Shown: piece by piece, positions 24,568-33,609 of the stretch
How the letters are laid out: each line of letters starts with the position of its first letter
Position numbering within the stretch: position 1 is the first letter of the stretch
NCBI GenBank assembly: GCA_905214315.1
Contig: CAJMLN010000003.1
Span: forward strand, 1 to 64,000
Origin: an uncultured bacterium
GTDB lineage: Bacteria > Bacillota > Clostridia > Christensenellales > QALW01
Length of the DNA: 64,000 nt
Direction of reading: 5' to 3'
Notes under the pieces: generated by a model
Databases searched by the model: none
What the model saw: the letters and a program-made list of their open reading frames with translations, nothing else
Told to the model about the DNA's origin: nothing
Translations under genes and position numbers: made by a program

Positions 24568-25449
24568 TTATAATATTGAAATTCCGATCAGTGCCAGGCA
24601 CATTGCGGCACAGCCGAGCCAGTTTAAAACTGACAATTTCTCTTTAAGAAAAATGCAGGAAAAAAGTACGCTTAATAAGAGCACGCCGGCATTGTCAAAG
24701 GTGTAGAGTATGGTGACATTGATCAGTGGAAGAATATATACCATTAAATTGATGGCCAGTGCCACTATAATGGAACAGCTTAACAAATAGATCACAGATT
24801 TTTTAGATTGCGCCATGGCAGAGAGAAATTTTTGGGGGGAACGAATCAGCAAAATAATGGAGGAAATCAGCATTGCGCTCAAATAGGTGACGGCTACCAT
24901 TTCTTCTTTTTCCGCGGGTGAAGTCAGTTGCTGCTGCACATTTAAAAGCGCTCCATAAGCGCCGTTAAACAGTGCTAATCCGGCACAGGCAAAAAGGAAC
25001 ATACCTTTTTGGGTAAAAGCGGCCTCTTCTTTTTTTCGGCTGATCATATATACGGAACCTAAAATAATAAGAACAGAACAAATCTTTCCAGCAGAGAGCG
25101 CTTCGTGAAAGGCAAATACTGAAACAAGCGAGGGAAGAAGGATTCCTCCAGCCACCAAAAATACCATTAAAATAGAATATGGGCCGTTTTGTGAGGCTTT
25201 GATCAGGCAGGTATTATAACCAACCAGAACTGCGGCATTCAAGATGCCCAGCAGTATTGTCAGCGGGGATGCGGAAAAGGAAAAACCTGTAAAAATAAAG
25301 GAAATCAACGCTACGATTGCTCCGCTGATGATAGTGAAAACCAGTGATGCCATATCTGAATTTCCTGGATAATGCTCGGAATATTTCCGGCATAAAAAGG
25401 ACTGCATTGTATAAAGGAGAATCACGATGGCAATAAAAAATGCGTTCAT
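24568..25449 (-). CDS. EamA/DMT-superfamily transporter
   Basis: 293 residues with ten hydrophobic helices in two EamA repeats; the second begins near residue 150 and ends TILYTFDNAGVLLLSVLFSCIF-type EamA sequence, with the late LKEKLSVLNWLG segment. It is probably a small-metabolite exporter or importer of the inner membrane. ATG 25449 (MNAFFIAIVI) is used because AAAGGA precedes it with better spacing than the upstream in-frame ATG. It is divergent from the PocR/AraC regulator, which may control it. Confidence 0.88.
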   Translation of the reverse strand: MNAFFIAIVILLYTMQSFLCRKYSEHYPGNSDMASLVFTIISGAIVALISFIFTGFSFSASPLTILLGILNAAVLVGYNTCLIKASQNGPYSILMVFLVAGGILLPSLVSVFAFHEALSAGKICSVLIILGSVYMISRKKEEAAFTQKGMFLFACAGLALFNGAYGALLNVQQQLTSPAEKEEMVAVTYLSAMLISSIILLIRSPQKFLSAMAQSKKSVIYLLSCSIIVALAINLMVYILPLINVTILYTFDNAGVLLLSVLFSCIFLKEKLSVLNWLGCAAMCLALIGISIL

Positions 25450-25484
25450 AGAGCAATTCCTTTCTTGATTCATTTGACGGTTTT

Positions 25485-25512
25485 ATTGTAGCAGAACCGT
25501 TTTAGAAAACAA
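25485..25512 (-). promoter_or_regulatory. promoter of the DMT transporter
   Basis: Minus strand TTGTTT (25507-25512), 16 nt, TACAAT (25485-25490). Confidence 0.6.
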
Positions 25513-25573
25513 TGAAATATTGAACAAATAATTTGAAGAATCCATAAAAAATTGTCTATTGCTTTTAAGAGGA

Positions 25574-25602
25574 TTGTCAGTAATTTTGTTTTATGATACA
25601 AT
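25574..25602 (+). promoter_or_regulatory. promoter of the PocR/AraC regulator
   Basis: TTGTCA (25574-25579), 17 nt, TACAAT (25597-25602), about 40 nt before the start codon. Confidence 0.72.
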
Positions 25603-25643
25603 AAATACACTGAAATATCTTAAAAAATTGGGTGAACGCAAAG

Positions 25644-26474
25644 ATGCTTACACTGGAAAAGCTGTTAGGGGATTTTTATCGAATTTCAGGGATAGGGATT
25701 GCCGTTGTGGATAAGCAGTTTCATACGGTATTGATGGAAAGCGGACGGGACAGCGAAAGCTTTTGCACAGTGATTCATAAATCCCCCGTCTGTTTGAAAA
25801 AGTGCCTGCAATCGGATAAGGAGGCCTTTCATATAGTGGAGAGAAGCCGGGAGAGGTATGTATATACCTGTCCGTTTGGCTTTACCGAGGTTATGGTACC
25901 GATTTTTGATGAGCATTCGGTCGTCGCTTATTTTTTTCTTGTGATGGGATTGGAAAAGAATGAAAATTCGCTTTTGCCCGTCCGGAAGGCAATGGAATTT
26001 TCCAAAGAACTTCGGCCGGAAAAACTGAGAGAGCAGATGAAAAAGGTGCCGCGCAATGAAGAAAATATCTGGGAAACGTATTTTCATTTGCTTACGGTTA
26101 TGGCCGAATATATTGGCAGACATCGGCTTCTGCAGGGAAATTACCAAAGTCTGGGGGAAATAATTAAAAATTATGTGAATAAGAATATTGACAGAAAGAT
26201 TACTTTGGCAGAGCTGAGCAAAAAGCTGCATCGAAGCATTGTGACTTTAACGGAATGCTTCCGGAAGGAATTTGGGGTATCAATTATGCAGTATGTTTTT
26301 CAGCGGCGGATGGAGACCGCGCTGCAAATGCTTGGAGAAAGTAAAATTTCTATTGGAGAAATTGCATATTCCTGCGGCTTTCAGGACGTGGAGTACTTTT
26401 CAAGATGCTTTAAGCACGAATTTGGCTGTCCACCGAGCGTTTGGCGAAAAGAAAACGGAAAGAGGCACCTGTGA
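25644..26474 (+). CDS. AraC-family regulator with PocR-type sensor domain
   Basis: About 276 residues. The N-terminal 150 look like a PocR/PAS-like ligand domain (ISGIGIAVVDKQFHTVLMES, cysteine-rich segments FCTVIHKSPVCLKKC and YVYTCPFGFTEVMVPI), and the C-terminal AraC HTH pair ends with GEIAYSCGFQDVEYFSRCFKHEFG. PocR sensors bind small hydrocarbon derivatives such as diols or hydroxy compounds, and the clustered cysteines could bind metal. ATG 25644 is preferred over the GTG at 25632, which lacks a ribosome site. It is divergent from the DMT-oxidoreductase pair, a probable target. Confidence 0.86.
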   Translation: MLTLEKLLGDFYRISGIGIAVVDKQFHTVLMESGRDSESFCTVIHKSPVCLKKCLQSDKEAFHIVERSRERYVYTCPFGFTEVMVPIFDEHSVVAYFFLVMGLEKNENSLLPVRKAMEFSKELRPEKLREQMKKVPRNEENIWETYFHLLTVMAEYIGRHRLLQGNYQSLGEIIKNYVNKNIDRKITLAELSKKLHRSIVTLTECFRKEFGVSIMQYVFQRRMETALQMLGESKISIGEIAYSCGFQDVEYFSRCFKHEFGCPPSVWRKENGKRHL

Positions 26475-26563
26475 GTTCGCAATATTTACAGTAGACATAC
26501 TATTTTTAATTTTATAAGGGAGAAAAATGCCGGAAGAATTAAAAAATTTTTTATATTTTTAAG

Positions 26564-26592
26564 TTGTACTTTTTTTTCAGTTGTAGTATAAT
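26564..26592 (+). promoter_or_regulatory. promoter of the lipoprotein gene
   Basis: TTGTAC (26564-26569), 17 nt, TATAAT (26587-26592), 34 nt before the start. Confidence 0.78.
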
Positions 26593-26626
26593 TGACGCAA
26601 ATGAATAAGATACGAGGGTGAAAAAA

Positions 26627-27130
26627 ATGAAAAAATACTTTAAATTTGCTGCGGTGATATCGGTTTTGCTGACAGTATGCCTTTTTTGCGGCTGTTCCTT
26701 TTTCAGTGGACTTGGTGCTGCGCAGGAAAAAGAATTTTCAAAGGCGGGCATGAGCATTACTCTGACGGATGATTTTACAGAGCAGGATATCGTTTCACAA
26801 ACGGCGGTCTATGCTTCGGCTAAACATATTGTAATGGCTTTAAAAGAAGAATATGCTTTGTTTGAAGAAATCGGCGACAGCCTTTCTTTGCAGGAGTATG
26901 CGCAGCTTGTTTGCCAGAATAATGATCTGACGGCCGATATTGAAGAAAAAGACGGTTTGGTTTGTTTTGAATATGAGAATGAAGCCAACGGGCGGGATTT
27001 TGCTTATTTTGCGGTAGTGCAAAAGGGAACGGATGCATATTGGCTGTTTCAGTTTTCCTGTGATTCTTCTAATTATGAGGATTCTAAAGAACAGTTTATT
27101 GATTGGGCAAAAACGATTCGTTTTGAATAA
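26627..27130 (+). CDS. putative lipoprotein of unknown function
   Basis: 167 residues. A lysine-rich start, a hydrophobic stretch and the lipobox FCGC near residues 19-22 mark a lipoprotein signal peptide. The mature part (GMSITLTDDFTEQD, EYAQLVCQNNDL, FAYFAVVQKGTDAYWLFQF, FIDWAKTIRFE) resembles the surface-exposed PsbP/DUF-like lipoproteins common in clostridia; the function is unknown. ATG 26627 is taken with GAGGGTG just upstream; a GTG nine bases earlier is the alternative. It is monocistronic with its own promoter and a strong terminator. Confidence 0.82.
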   Translation: MKKYFKFAAVISVLLTVCLFCGCSFFSGLGAAQEKEFSKAGMSITLTDDFTEQDIVSQTAVYASAKHIVMALKEEYALFEEIGDSLSLQEYAQLVCQNNDLTADIEEKDGLVCFEYENEANGRDFAYFAVVQKGTDAYWLFQFSCDSSNYEDSKEQFIDWAKTIRFE

Positions 27131-27132
27131 AA

Positions 27133-27166
27133 TAAAATTCCTCTTTATAAAGAGGAATTTTTTTAT
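27133..27166 (+). terminator. terminator of the lipoprotein gene
   Basis: AAATTCCTCTTT / AAAGAGGAATTT stem followed by a T-run, immediately after the stop codon. Confidence 0.9.
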
Positions 27167-27255
27167 AGGAATTTTGCGCGACAGCGTATGACTTTTTGCC
27201 TGTTTTTCATATGCTGGAACGAGCATAGGGCAAAATGTTCTTTAGGCGGCTTGCT

Positions 27256-28254
27256 TTAAGTCGCTTTTGCACAGGCGGGGCAAAGCCAGGCAACGGTATC
27301 TTTTAGGGTCTGAAAGATATCCCGCGGCATATAGCCGAGTTCCGCAGTGGCTTTGTCATGGGAAAATTTATCGTTGCTGTGCAGCGTATACAGGGAATAT
27401 TTGGTGTACAGCGGACGCGACTTTGTGATTTTTGCATATAATTTCATAAAGGGCAACGCTGCCTTTGCCATCCACAGCGGCAGTGTGGGCAGCTTTCTTC
27501 CTCCGTGGATACGTTTGAGCATTTTCAAAAGATCCTTGATTTCATAATGACGGTTGGAGAGAATATAGCATTCTCCGCTTTTTCCCTTTTCCAGCGCCCG
27601 CAGGCAGCCGTCGGCAACATCACGTACGTCAACAAAATCGTAGCCGCCCTTTACGCAGGCGGGCAGCCGGCCGTGAATATAGTCGTTTACCAGCTGTACC
27701 AAATGATTGCCTGAACGGTCATACGGCCCTAAAATGCCGGAGGGGTGTACGATTACGGCATTTAGCCCCTCGGCGGCGGCATCAAGTACGGCTTGGGTAG
27801 CTTCCGCCTTTGTTTTGGCATAGCCGCCCTCTACCTCGGCTTGTGAAAATTTTTTGATTTCATGAAGCACAAGGCTGCTGTCTTTTTCGGGAATCGCGTG
27901 TACCGAGCTTACATACAGAAGACGTTTTATCGGATATTCCCGGCACAGCTGCAAAATATTTTTAGTACCGCGCACATTGACGTCATAAAGCACGGGGGAA
28001 ACCTTTTCTGAAATATCCACAATACCTGCAGTATGAATAACATAAGTTTCATACTCTTCACAGCCCTCAAACAGTGGCCGCAGACTTTCCATTTTACGTA
28101 CATCGCCTTTAATATATTGGGCGTTTTCCAACAGCGGACCTGTTTCATTTTCTAAAATCAGTCCTTTTATATCAATATCCTTTCCGTTTAACATTCGTAT
28201 AATCGTATTGCCTAAATGACCGGCAGCGCCTGTAATTAAAAACCGCTTTTTCAT
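27256..28254 (-). CDS. NAD-dependent epimerase/dehydratase (extended SDR)
   Basis: 332 residues. The N-terminal ITGAAGHLGNTI is the extended-SDR nucleotide motif (GxxGxxG), VIHTAGIVD near 72-80 and SSVHAIPE near 117 follow, and the catalytic YAKTK lies near residue 145. HPSGILGPYD matches the substrate-binding turn. Such proteins act on nucleotide sugars, or on ketones as reductases (dihydroflavonol-reductase-like); the substrate is unknown. It ends with a CPAC tail. The start lies behind AAAGGAG with a slightly long spacer. It is divergent from a TetR regulator with overlapping promoters, so it is a likely target of that repressor. Confidence 0.9.
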   Translation of the reverse strand: MKKRFLITGAAGHLGNTIIRMLNGKDIDIKGLILENETGPLLENAQYIKGDVRKMESLRPLFEGCEEYETYVIHTAGIVDISEKVSPVLYDVNVRGTKNILQLCREYPIKRLLYVSSVHAIPEKDSSLVLHEIKKFSQAEVEGGYAKTKAEATQAVLDAAAEGLNAVIVHPSGILGPYDRSGNHLVQLVNDYIHGRLPACVKGGYDFVDVRDVADGCLRALEKGKSGECYILSNRHYEIKDLLKMLKRIHGGRKLPTLPLWMAKAALPFMKLYAKITKSRPLYTKYSLYTLHSNDKFSHDKATAELGYMPRDIFQTLKDTVAWLCPACAKAT

Positions 28255-28291
28255 ATGCTTTACACACTCCTTTCATTTAATGCACAAGGTG

Positions 28292-28341
28292 TTGATTTTT
28301 GTTCCTATATGTATTATACTATAAAAGATGTATATAAGCAA
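28292..28341. promoter_or_regulatory. overlapping divergent promoters of tetR (+) and the epimerase (-)
   Basis: Plus strand: TTGATT (28292-28297), 17 nt, TATACT (28315-28320). Minus strand: TTGCTT (28336-28341), 17 nt, TATAAT (28313-28318). The two -10 boxes share four base pairs, so RNA polymerase can occupy only one promoter at a time. Confidence 0.72.
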
Positions 28342-28373
28342 CCATCAGATTCTTTTTGCAAATGCTGTTTCTA

Positions 28374-28395
28374 TACAAATCATACATAGTTTGTA
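28374..28395. promoter_or_regulatory. candidate TetR operator
   Basis: Inverted repeat TACAAA-10-TTTGTA between the divergent promoters and the tetR start. The location and symmetry suit a TetR-family dimer, but this is inference. Confidence 0.4.
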
Positions 28396-28440
28396 CGGAA
28401 AAATCAAAAATCATAAAATTATTTACAAAGGAGAGATTTG

Positions 28441-29043
28441 ATGTCCAAAAAAGAGAACGATCATCGCGTTAGAGTGACGAATATGCTGATACGCCGCGCC
28501 TTTATGGAGCTTTTGAAGCAAAAGCCCCTGCAGAGCATATCGGTAAAAGAGCTCTGCGAAAAAGCGGAGATCAACCGGGGAACCTTTTATGCGCATTATA
28601 CAGACGTCTATGATCTTTTAAAAAAGGTGGAAGACGACATGCTGGCGGATTTTGTGGCCGCGCTGGAGCCGTTGCTGAGTGAAGATGACGGAGAGGTTAC
28701 TCTTTTGAAAATGACGGCCGGTGTGTTCTGCTGTTTAAAGGAAAACGCGGATCTTTGCACGGTTACTTTAGGACCGTACGGGGATAAAAATTTTGCCGCT
28801 AGGCTGATTGATATGGGGCGGGAACGGTGTATAGAAAAGTATACCGCGTATTTTTCACACGCGGACAGAAAGCAAATCGAGTATTTTTATGCATTTGTCA
28901 GCTCAGGCTGTATCGGCTTGCTGGAGAAATGGCTGGAGGAGGGCATGGCAACCGGTACGGAGGAGATTGCCGGCATTGCGGAGGGCATTATGATGCATGG
29001 CATTGAATTTTTAAAGCTGGCGGAAAAAAAGCCTGAAAAATAA
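28441..29043 (+). CDS. TetR/AcrR-family regulator
   Basis: 200 residues. The N-terminal TetR HTH runs about 12-58 (MLIRRAFMELLKQKPLQSIS, VKELCEKAEINRGTFYAHYT, DVYDLLKKVEDDM). The C-terminal ligand-binding part resembles the TetR_C group seen in DhaS-like and clostridial regulators. ATG 28441 is chosen over the preceding TTG because AAAGGAGA sits 6 nt upstream. It probably represses its own gene and the divergent epimerase. Confidence 0.92.
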   Translation: MSKKENDHRVRVTNMLIRRAFMELLKQKPLQSISVKELCEKAEINRGTFYAHYTDVYDLLKKVEDDMLADFVAALEPLLSEDDGEVTLLKMTAGVFCCLKENADLCTVTLGPYGDKNFAARLIDMGRERCIEKYTAYFSHADRKQIEYFYAFVSSGCIGLLEKWLEEGMATGTEEIAGIAEGIMMHGIEFLKLAEKKPEK

Positions 29044-29120
29044 CGGGCGGCAGAAAAGTTTTTTTGCGTAAAACCCGGAAGGGTTTTGCCGGTTTTATAG
29101 GTGACTTTTTGCTCTGCCTG

Positions 29121-29129
29121 TGCTATAAT
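29121..29129 (+). promoter_or_regulatory. extended -10 promoter upstream of pcrA
   Basis: TGCTATAAT (TG-n-TATAAT) at 29121-29129 with no good -35, about 115 nt before the pcrA start. Confidence 0.5.
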
Positions 29130-29243
29130 ATAAAACAATATCTTGTTTGCTCAAACAGTGGGGATTCTATCTGTTGGGGTGTGGGGCTGCGGGGCGGTTG
29201 TCTTGCAGCGTGGAAGCAGAATTTTAACGTTTGGAGAAATATC

Positions 29244-31517
29244 GTGGCTGATTCTTTTATTGAAAATGCAAAATTGAACGACAGGCAGTACCAGGCGGCA
29301 GTACATACCGAAGGTCCGTTGCTGATTCTTGCAGGGGCCGGTTCGGGGAAAACACGGGTGATTACGCATCGGATCGCGCACCTTATTCTGGATAAACAAA
29401 TCTCGCCCTGGAGCATTCTGGCCATTACCTTTACCAATAAAGCGGCCAGGGAGATGAAGGAGCGTATAGAATCGGTCTGCAGCGGCGAGGGGAAGGACGT
29501 ATGGGTTTCTACCTTTCACTCGGCCTGCGTGCGGATTCTGCGGCGGGAGATCGAAGCCCTGGGCTATGGAAGGGAATTTACGATTTACGACGACGACGAT
29601 CAAAACAAGCTGATTTCTTCTCTGGTGGAAGCGAAAGGGCTTTCGCCGAAGGAATATCCGGCCAAGGAAATTCGTTTTGTCATCGGAAACGCCAAAAATA
29701 TAATGCAGACGCCCGCACAGCTGGCAGAGCTGGCGTCGAATCCGCGGGAAGAGCTCTTTGCGGAGTTTTATGCCGAATATGAAAAAAAGCTGAAGGTAAA
29801 CAATGCGCTGGATTTTGATGATCTGATTATAAAAACCACCGAGTTGTTCGCGCAGTTCCCGGAAATTTTGCAGAAATACGCACATCGCTTCCGGTATATC
29901 CATGTGGACGAATATCAGGATACCAATATGGCGCAGTATAAGCTGATTCGGCAGCTGGCGTCGGGCTGGAACAATATCTGCGTGGTAGGCGACGACGATC
30001 AGAGCATCTATGGCTGGCGCGGCGCGGATATCCGTAATATTCTTGAATTTGAAAAGGATTTTGCCAATGCCGCGGTCATTAAGCTGGAGCAGAATTACCG
30101 TTCTACCAACAATATTCTGCAGGCGGCCAACACTGTAATTGCCTGGAATAAAAGCCGTAAGGAAAAAAAACTGTGGTCAGATAAAGGCCAGGGCGATAAA
30201 ATACGGGTGGAAAATCTTTCGGACGGAAGGGGCGAAGCGGCGTTTGTTGCCTCGGAAATCCTTTCACAGTATAAAGAAGGGGCAAAGTACAGCGATTTTG
30301 CCGTGCTCTACCGTACCAACAGCCAATCCCGTGTGATTGAAGAAATGCTGCTGGGCAGCGGTATCCCCTATATGGTGTACGGCGGGCAGCCCTTCTACGG
30401 CCGTAAGGAAATCAAAGACGCTGTCGCTTATCTGCGCATTATTACCAATCCCGACGATGAAGTTGCGCTGCGCCGTATTATCAATGTTCCGCGCCGCGGT
30501 ATCGGGGATTCGGCGGTAAACGAGCTGTTTTCAGTAGCGGTAAAAGCCGGGGACAGTATGCTGGGCGTAATTTTGAATTGTGAAAGCAGTGCGCTTTCTT
30601 CCCGCGTGCGGGGAAGAATCCGGGAATTTTCGGCCTTGGCGGACGAGCTGATTACCCAAAGCATGCTGATGCCGCCGAAGGAATTTATTGATTTTATGCT
30701 GGAAAAAACAGGGCTTCAGGCAATGTATGAAAAAGAAAACTCCGATGAAGCGCGCGAACGCCTGGAAAACCTGCAGGAGCTCTCCAACGCGGCGAACACC
30801 TATTTTGAGGATAATCCCGAGGCGGGGCTTAGCGATTACCTGATGAATATTGCCCTGGTTTCGGAGCCGGAGGAGCAGGATTTGTTTGCGTCCTCTGACG
30901 GTACGGTATCACTGATGACGCTGCATTCGGCCAAGGGACTTGAGTTTAAAAACGTGTTTATCATCGGGATGGAGGAGGGGATTTTTCCGCTTTCCAGAGC
31001 CGTGGATGACGCGCTGCAGCTGGAGGAGGAGCGGCGCCTGTGCTATGTGGGTATGACGCGCGCAATGCGGCGTCTGTATCTGACCCATGTCAATGTGAGA
31101 ATGCAGTACGGAATGACGAAAATGAATCCGCCCTCCCGCTTTTTGGAAGAGATTCCGGGGGAATACTGTGAGTCGCTCCTGCCTAAGCCCATGAGCCTTT
31201 TTGAAGGCGGCTATGACCGGTATGAACGGCGGACTCATGCGGAGTTTGTTGATTTTCATGAAGAGCCTGCCGAAGGCGGAGCGCGTCCGGCTGATATCGG
31301 CAAAAAAATGAGTGTAAATTACGCCCGGCCGGTGCAGACTATTTCTAACGGGCATTGGTGTCCGGCTATGCGCGTAAGGCATAAGCGCTTTGGCGAGGGC
31401 CGTATTATTGCCGTAAAGGGCACGGGGGACGATACGCTTCTGACGGTGGCCTTTGAGGGCAACGGTGTGAAAAATCTTGTGGCGATATATGCAAATCTGG
31501 AAATAGCAGAGGATTGA
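29244..31517 (+). CDS. pcrA: ATP-dependent DNA helicase PcrA/UvrD
   Basis: 757 residues, a superfamily 1A 3'-5' helicase for repair and plasmid replication. Motifs in order: Q motif LNDRQYQAAV, Walker A LAGAGSGKTRV near 29-39, motif Ia TFTNKAAREMKERI, Walker B HVDEYQDTN near 221, motif III GDDDQSIYGWRGAD, motif IV LEQNYRS, motif V LMTLHSAKGLEF near 559, motif VI RRLCYVGMTRAM. GTG 29244 is chosen because it follows GGAG by 8 nt and gives family length; the frame upstream to 29064 is not homologous. ligA follows after 4 nt, as in many Firmicutes. Confidence 0.96.
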   Translation: MADSFIENAKLNDRQYQAAVHTEGPLLILAGAGSGKTRVITHRIAHLILDKQISPWSILAITFTNKAAREMKERIESVCSGEGKDVWVSTFHSACVRILRREIEALGYGREFTIYDDDDQNKLISSLVEAKGLSPKEYPAKEIRFVIGNAKNIMQTPAQLAELASNPREELFAEFYAEYEKKLKVNNALDFDDLIIKTTELFAQFPEILQKYAHRFRYIHVDEYQDTNMAQYKLIRQLASGWNNICVVGDDDQSIYGWRGADIRNILEFEKDFANAAVIKLEQNYRSTNNILQAANTVIAWNKSRKEKKLWSDKGQGDKIRVENLSDGRGEAAFVASEILSQYKEGAKYSDFAVLYRTNSQSRVIEEMLLGSGIPYMVYGGQPFYGRKEIKDAVAYLRIITNPDDEVALRRIINVPRRGIGDSAVNELFSVAVKAGDSMLGVILNCESSALSSRVRGRIREFSALADELITQSMLMPPKEFIDFMLEKTGLQAMYEKENSDEARERLENLQELSNAANTYFEDNPEAGLSDYLMNIALVSEPEEQDLFASSDGTVSLMTLHSAKGLEFKNVFIIGMEEGIFPLSRAVDDALQLEEERRLCYVGMTRAMRRLYLTHVNVRMQYGMTKMNPPSRFLEEIPGEYCESLLPKPMSLFEGGYDRYERRTHAEFVDFHEEPAEGGARPADIGKKMSVNYARPVQTISNGHWCPAMRVRHKRFGEGRIIAVKGTGDDTLLTVAFEGNGVKNLVAIYANLEIAED

Positions 31518-31521
31518 GAGC

Positions 31522-33492
31522 ATGGAAGAAATGCGCAGCCTGGTGGATAGGCTCAACCAATGGAATTATCATTATTATGTACTGGATGACCCCCTGGTCA
31601 GCGATGACCAGTGGGATGCGCTGTATCGGCGCTTGAAAGAGCTTGAAGAATCTTCCGGCGTTATTTTGCCGGATTCTCCTACACAAAAGATCGGGGGAGA
31701 GCCGATTGAACGCTTTGAAAGCGTAACGCATAAGGTCAAGCTGTGGAGTATGGATAAGGCACAGTCCTTTGAAGAACTGTACGCCTGGGAAGAACGCGTG
31801 AATAAGCGGCTGGATGAGGTCTTTGGCAGCGGCAGAAAAAAAACGCAGTATTCGCTGGAATATAAATTTGACGGGCTTACCGTGAACCTTACCTATGAGA
31901 AGGGCAGACTGACCGATGCGGTTACCCGCGGCAACGGCGTTGTGGGCGAAAGAATTCTGGAGCAGGCAAAAACGATCCGTTCGCTTCCGTTGACGATTCC
32001 TTTTTCGGGAGAGCTGCAGGTACAGGGCGAGGGAATCATGAAGCTTTCCACCTTTAAGGAATATAATAAAACGGCGCAGGAGCCGCTTAAGAATCCGCGC
32101 AACGGCGCGGCGGGAGCACTCCGGAACCTGGACCCTGCGGTGACGGCAAAGCGTAGGCTGGATATCTTTTTGTATAACATCGGTGTATTGGAGGGCGCAG
32201 AGCTGACCGACAGTACCCAGGCCATGGCGTTTTTAAGAGAGCAGCACCTTCCGGTGAACGGTTATTACCGCGTGTTTGATACGATGCAGGAGATCATTGC
32301 GGCGATTGAAGAGGCGGGCCAAAAACGAGCGGAGTTGGATTTTCAGATCGACGGCATGGTGATTAAGGTAACGGATTTTGCAATGCGTGAGGCGCTGGGG
32401 TATACCGAGAAATTTCCCCGGTGGGCTATCGCCTATAAGTTTTTTGCCCAGGAGGTCGTAACTCGTCTCAACGATGTGGTCTGGGACGTGGGCAGAACCG
32501 GGAAGATTACGCCTACGGCCCTGCTGGAGCCGGTGGAAATCGGGGGAGCTACGGTAAAACGGGCAACGCTGAACAACCGATGGGATATTGAACGGAAACA
32601 GGTAAAGCGTGGCGTGGATGTATGGGTGCGCCGCTCCAATGATGTGATTCCCGAAATCATGGGCGTCGCCGATGAAGCGCAGCAGGGCGATGCAATAGCA
32701 ATACCGGAGGTCTGTCCTTCCTGCGGTACGCCGCTGGTGCAGCGCGGTATGCTGCTGTATTGTCCCAATTACTCGTTCTGTCGCCCGCAGATCGTGGCGA
32801 GAATTGCGCATTTTGCTTCGCGCGATGCTATGGATATTGAATCTCTCAGCGATAAAACGGCGCTGCAGCTTACTGAAAATTTTGAAATTGCCGATGTGGC
32901 GGATTTGTATCTTCTGCAGTATGAGCAGCTGCTTTCCCTGGAGGGCTGGAAGGAGAAAAAGGCCCGGAACCTACTGGCGGCGCTTGAAAAAAGCAAGGAT
33001 TGTGCTCTGGATGCCTTTATTTATGCTGTTGGAATTCCCAATGTAGGCAGAAAAACGGCGCGGGATTTGGCAAAGTGTTTTAAAACCTTTGAAAATTTCT
33101 CCGCCGCCACGCGGGAGGAGCTTGTGGCTATCGGCGATATCGGCGATATTGTGGCGGATGGAATTCTGGCGTTTTTTGCCAATGAAAAAAGTGCCGAAAC
33201 CGTGCGGAAGCTGTTTGCGCGCGGCGTGGCGCCGCGGCCGGAGGCAGAAGAGGAAACGGTTACGTATTTTACCGGCAAAGGAATTGTGCTTACGGGAAAG
33301 CTGGAGCGTTTTACCCGGGATGAAGCGGCAAAGATTATTGCAGAGCTGGGCGGCGAGGTGCAGGATTCGGTCAGCAAGCGCACCAGCCTGGTAATTGCCG
33401 GGGAAAAGGCGGGAAGCAAGCTGGAAAAAGCCAAAAAGCTTGGGATAGAAATTATAGATGAGGCCGCGTTTGAAGCTCTTTGCGGAATATAG
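31522..33492 (+). CDS. ligA: NAD+-dependent DNA ligase
   Basis: 656 residues. Domains: Ia (1-60), adenylation with Lys115 in YKFDG, OB fold with VWDVGRTGKITPTALLEPV near 320, four-cysteine zinc finger CPSCGTPL...CPNYSFC near 395-420, HhH repeats (IPNVGRKTARDLA) and C-terminal BRCT (about 580-656, GKGIVLTGKLERFTRDEA). It seals nicks during replication and repair. It sits 4 nt after pcrA and is probably co-transcribed. No irregularity was seen. Confidence 0.97.
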   Translation: MEEMRSLVDRLNQWNYHYYVLDDPLVSDDQWDALYRRLKELEESSGVILPDSPTQKIGGEPIERFESVTHKVKLWSMDKAQSFEELYAWEERVNKRLDEVFGSGRKKTQYSLEYKFDGLTVNLTYEKGRLTDAVTRGNGVVGERILEQAKTIRSLPLTIPFSGELQVQGEGIMKLSTFKEYNKTAQEPLKNPRNGAAGALRNLDPAVTAKRRLDIFLYNIGVLEGAELTDSTQAMAFLREQHLPVNGYYRVFDTMQEIIAAIEEAGQKRAELDFQIDGMVIKVTDFAMREALGYTEKFPRWAIAYKFFAQEVVTRLNDVVWDVGRTGKITPTALLEPVEIGGATVKRATLNNRWDIERKQVKRGVDVWVRRSNDVIPEIMGVADEAQQGDAIAIPEVCPSCGTPLVQRGMLLYCPNYSFCRPQIVARIAHFASRDAMDIESLSDKTALQLTENFEIADVADLYLLQYEQLLSLEGWKEKKARNLLAALEKSKDCALDAFIYAVGIPNVGRKTARDLAKCFKTFENFSAATREELVAIGDIGDIVADGILAFFANEKSAETVRKLFARGVAPRPEAEEETVTYFTGKGIVLTGKLERFTRDEAAKIIAELGGEVQDSVSKRTSLVIAGEKAGSKLEKAKKLGIEIIDEAAFEALCGI

Positions 33493-33514
33493 AACGGCAC
33501 CGGAAGGAAAACGC

Positions 33515-33543
33515 TTGAATGCCGGGGCGATCTATGGTATAAT
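33515..33543 (+). promoter_or_regulatory. promoter of the yicC-rpe operon
   Basis: TTGAAT (33515-33520), 17 nt, TATAAT (33538-33543), with an extended TGG before the -10. A perfect GGCCCC/GGGGCC hairpin (33569-33582) lies in the leader. Confidence 0.8.
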
Positions 33544-33609
33544 AAAATAAATTTTTTATAATTTTACGGCCCCTTGGGGCCTTGTATATTTAATAGGAGG
33601 AAAACAGTT

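Noticed and set aside
29064..29243. N-terminal extension of PcrA
   Set aside because: The residues are not helicase-like and cover the promoter; GTG 29244 has a ribosome site and gives family length.
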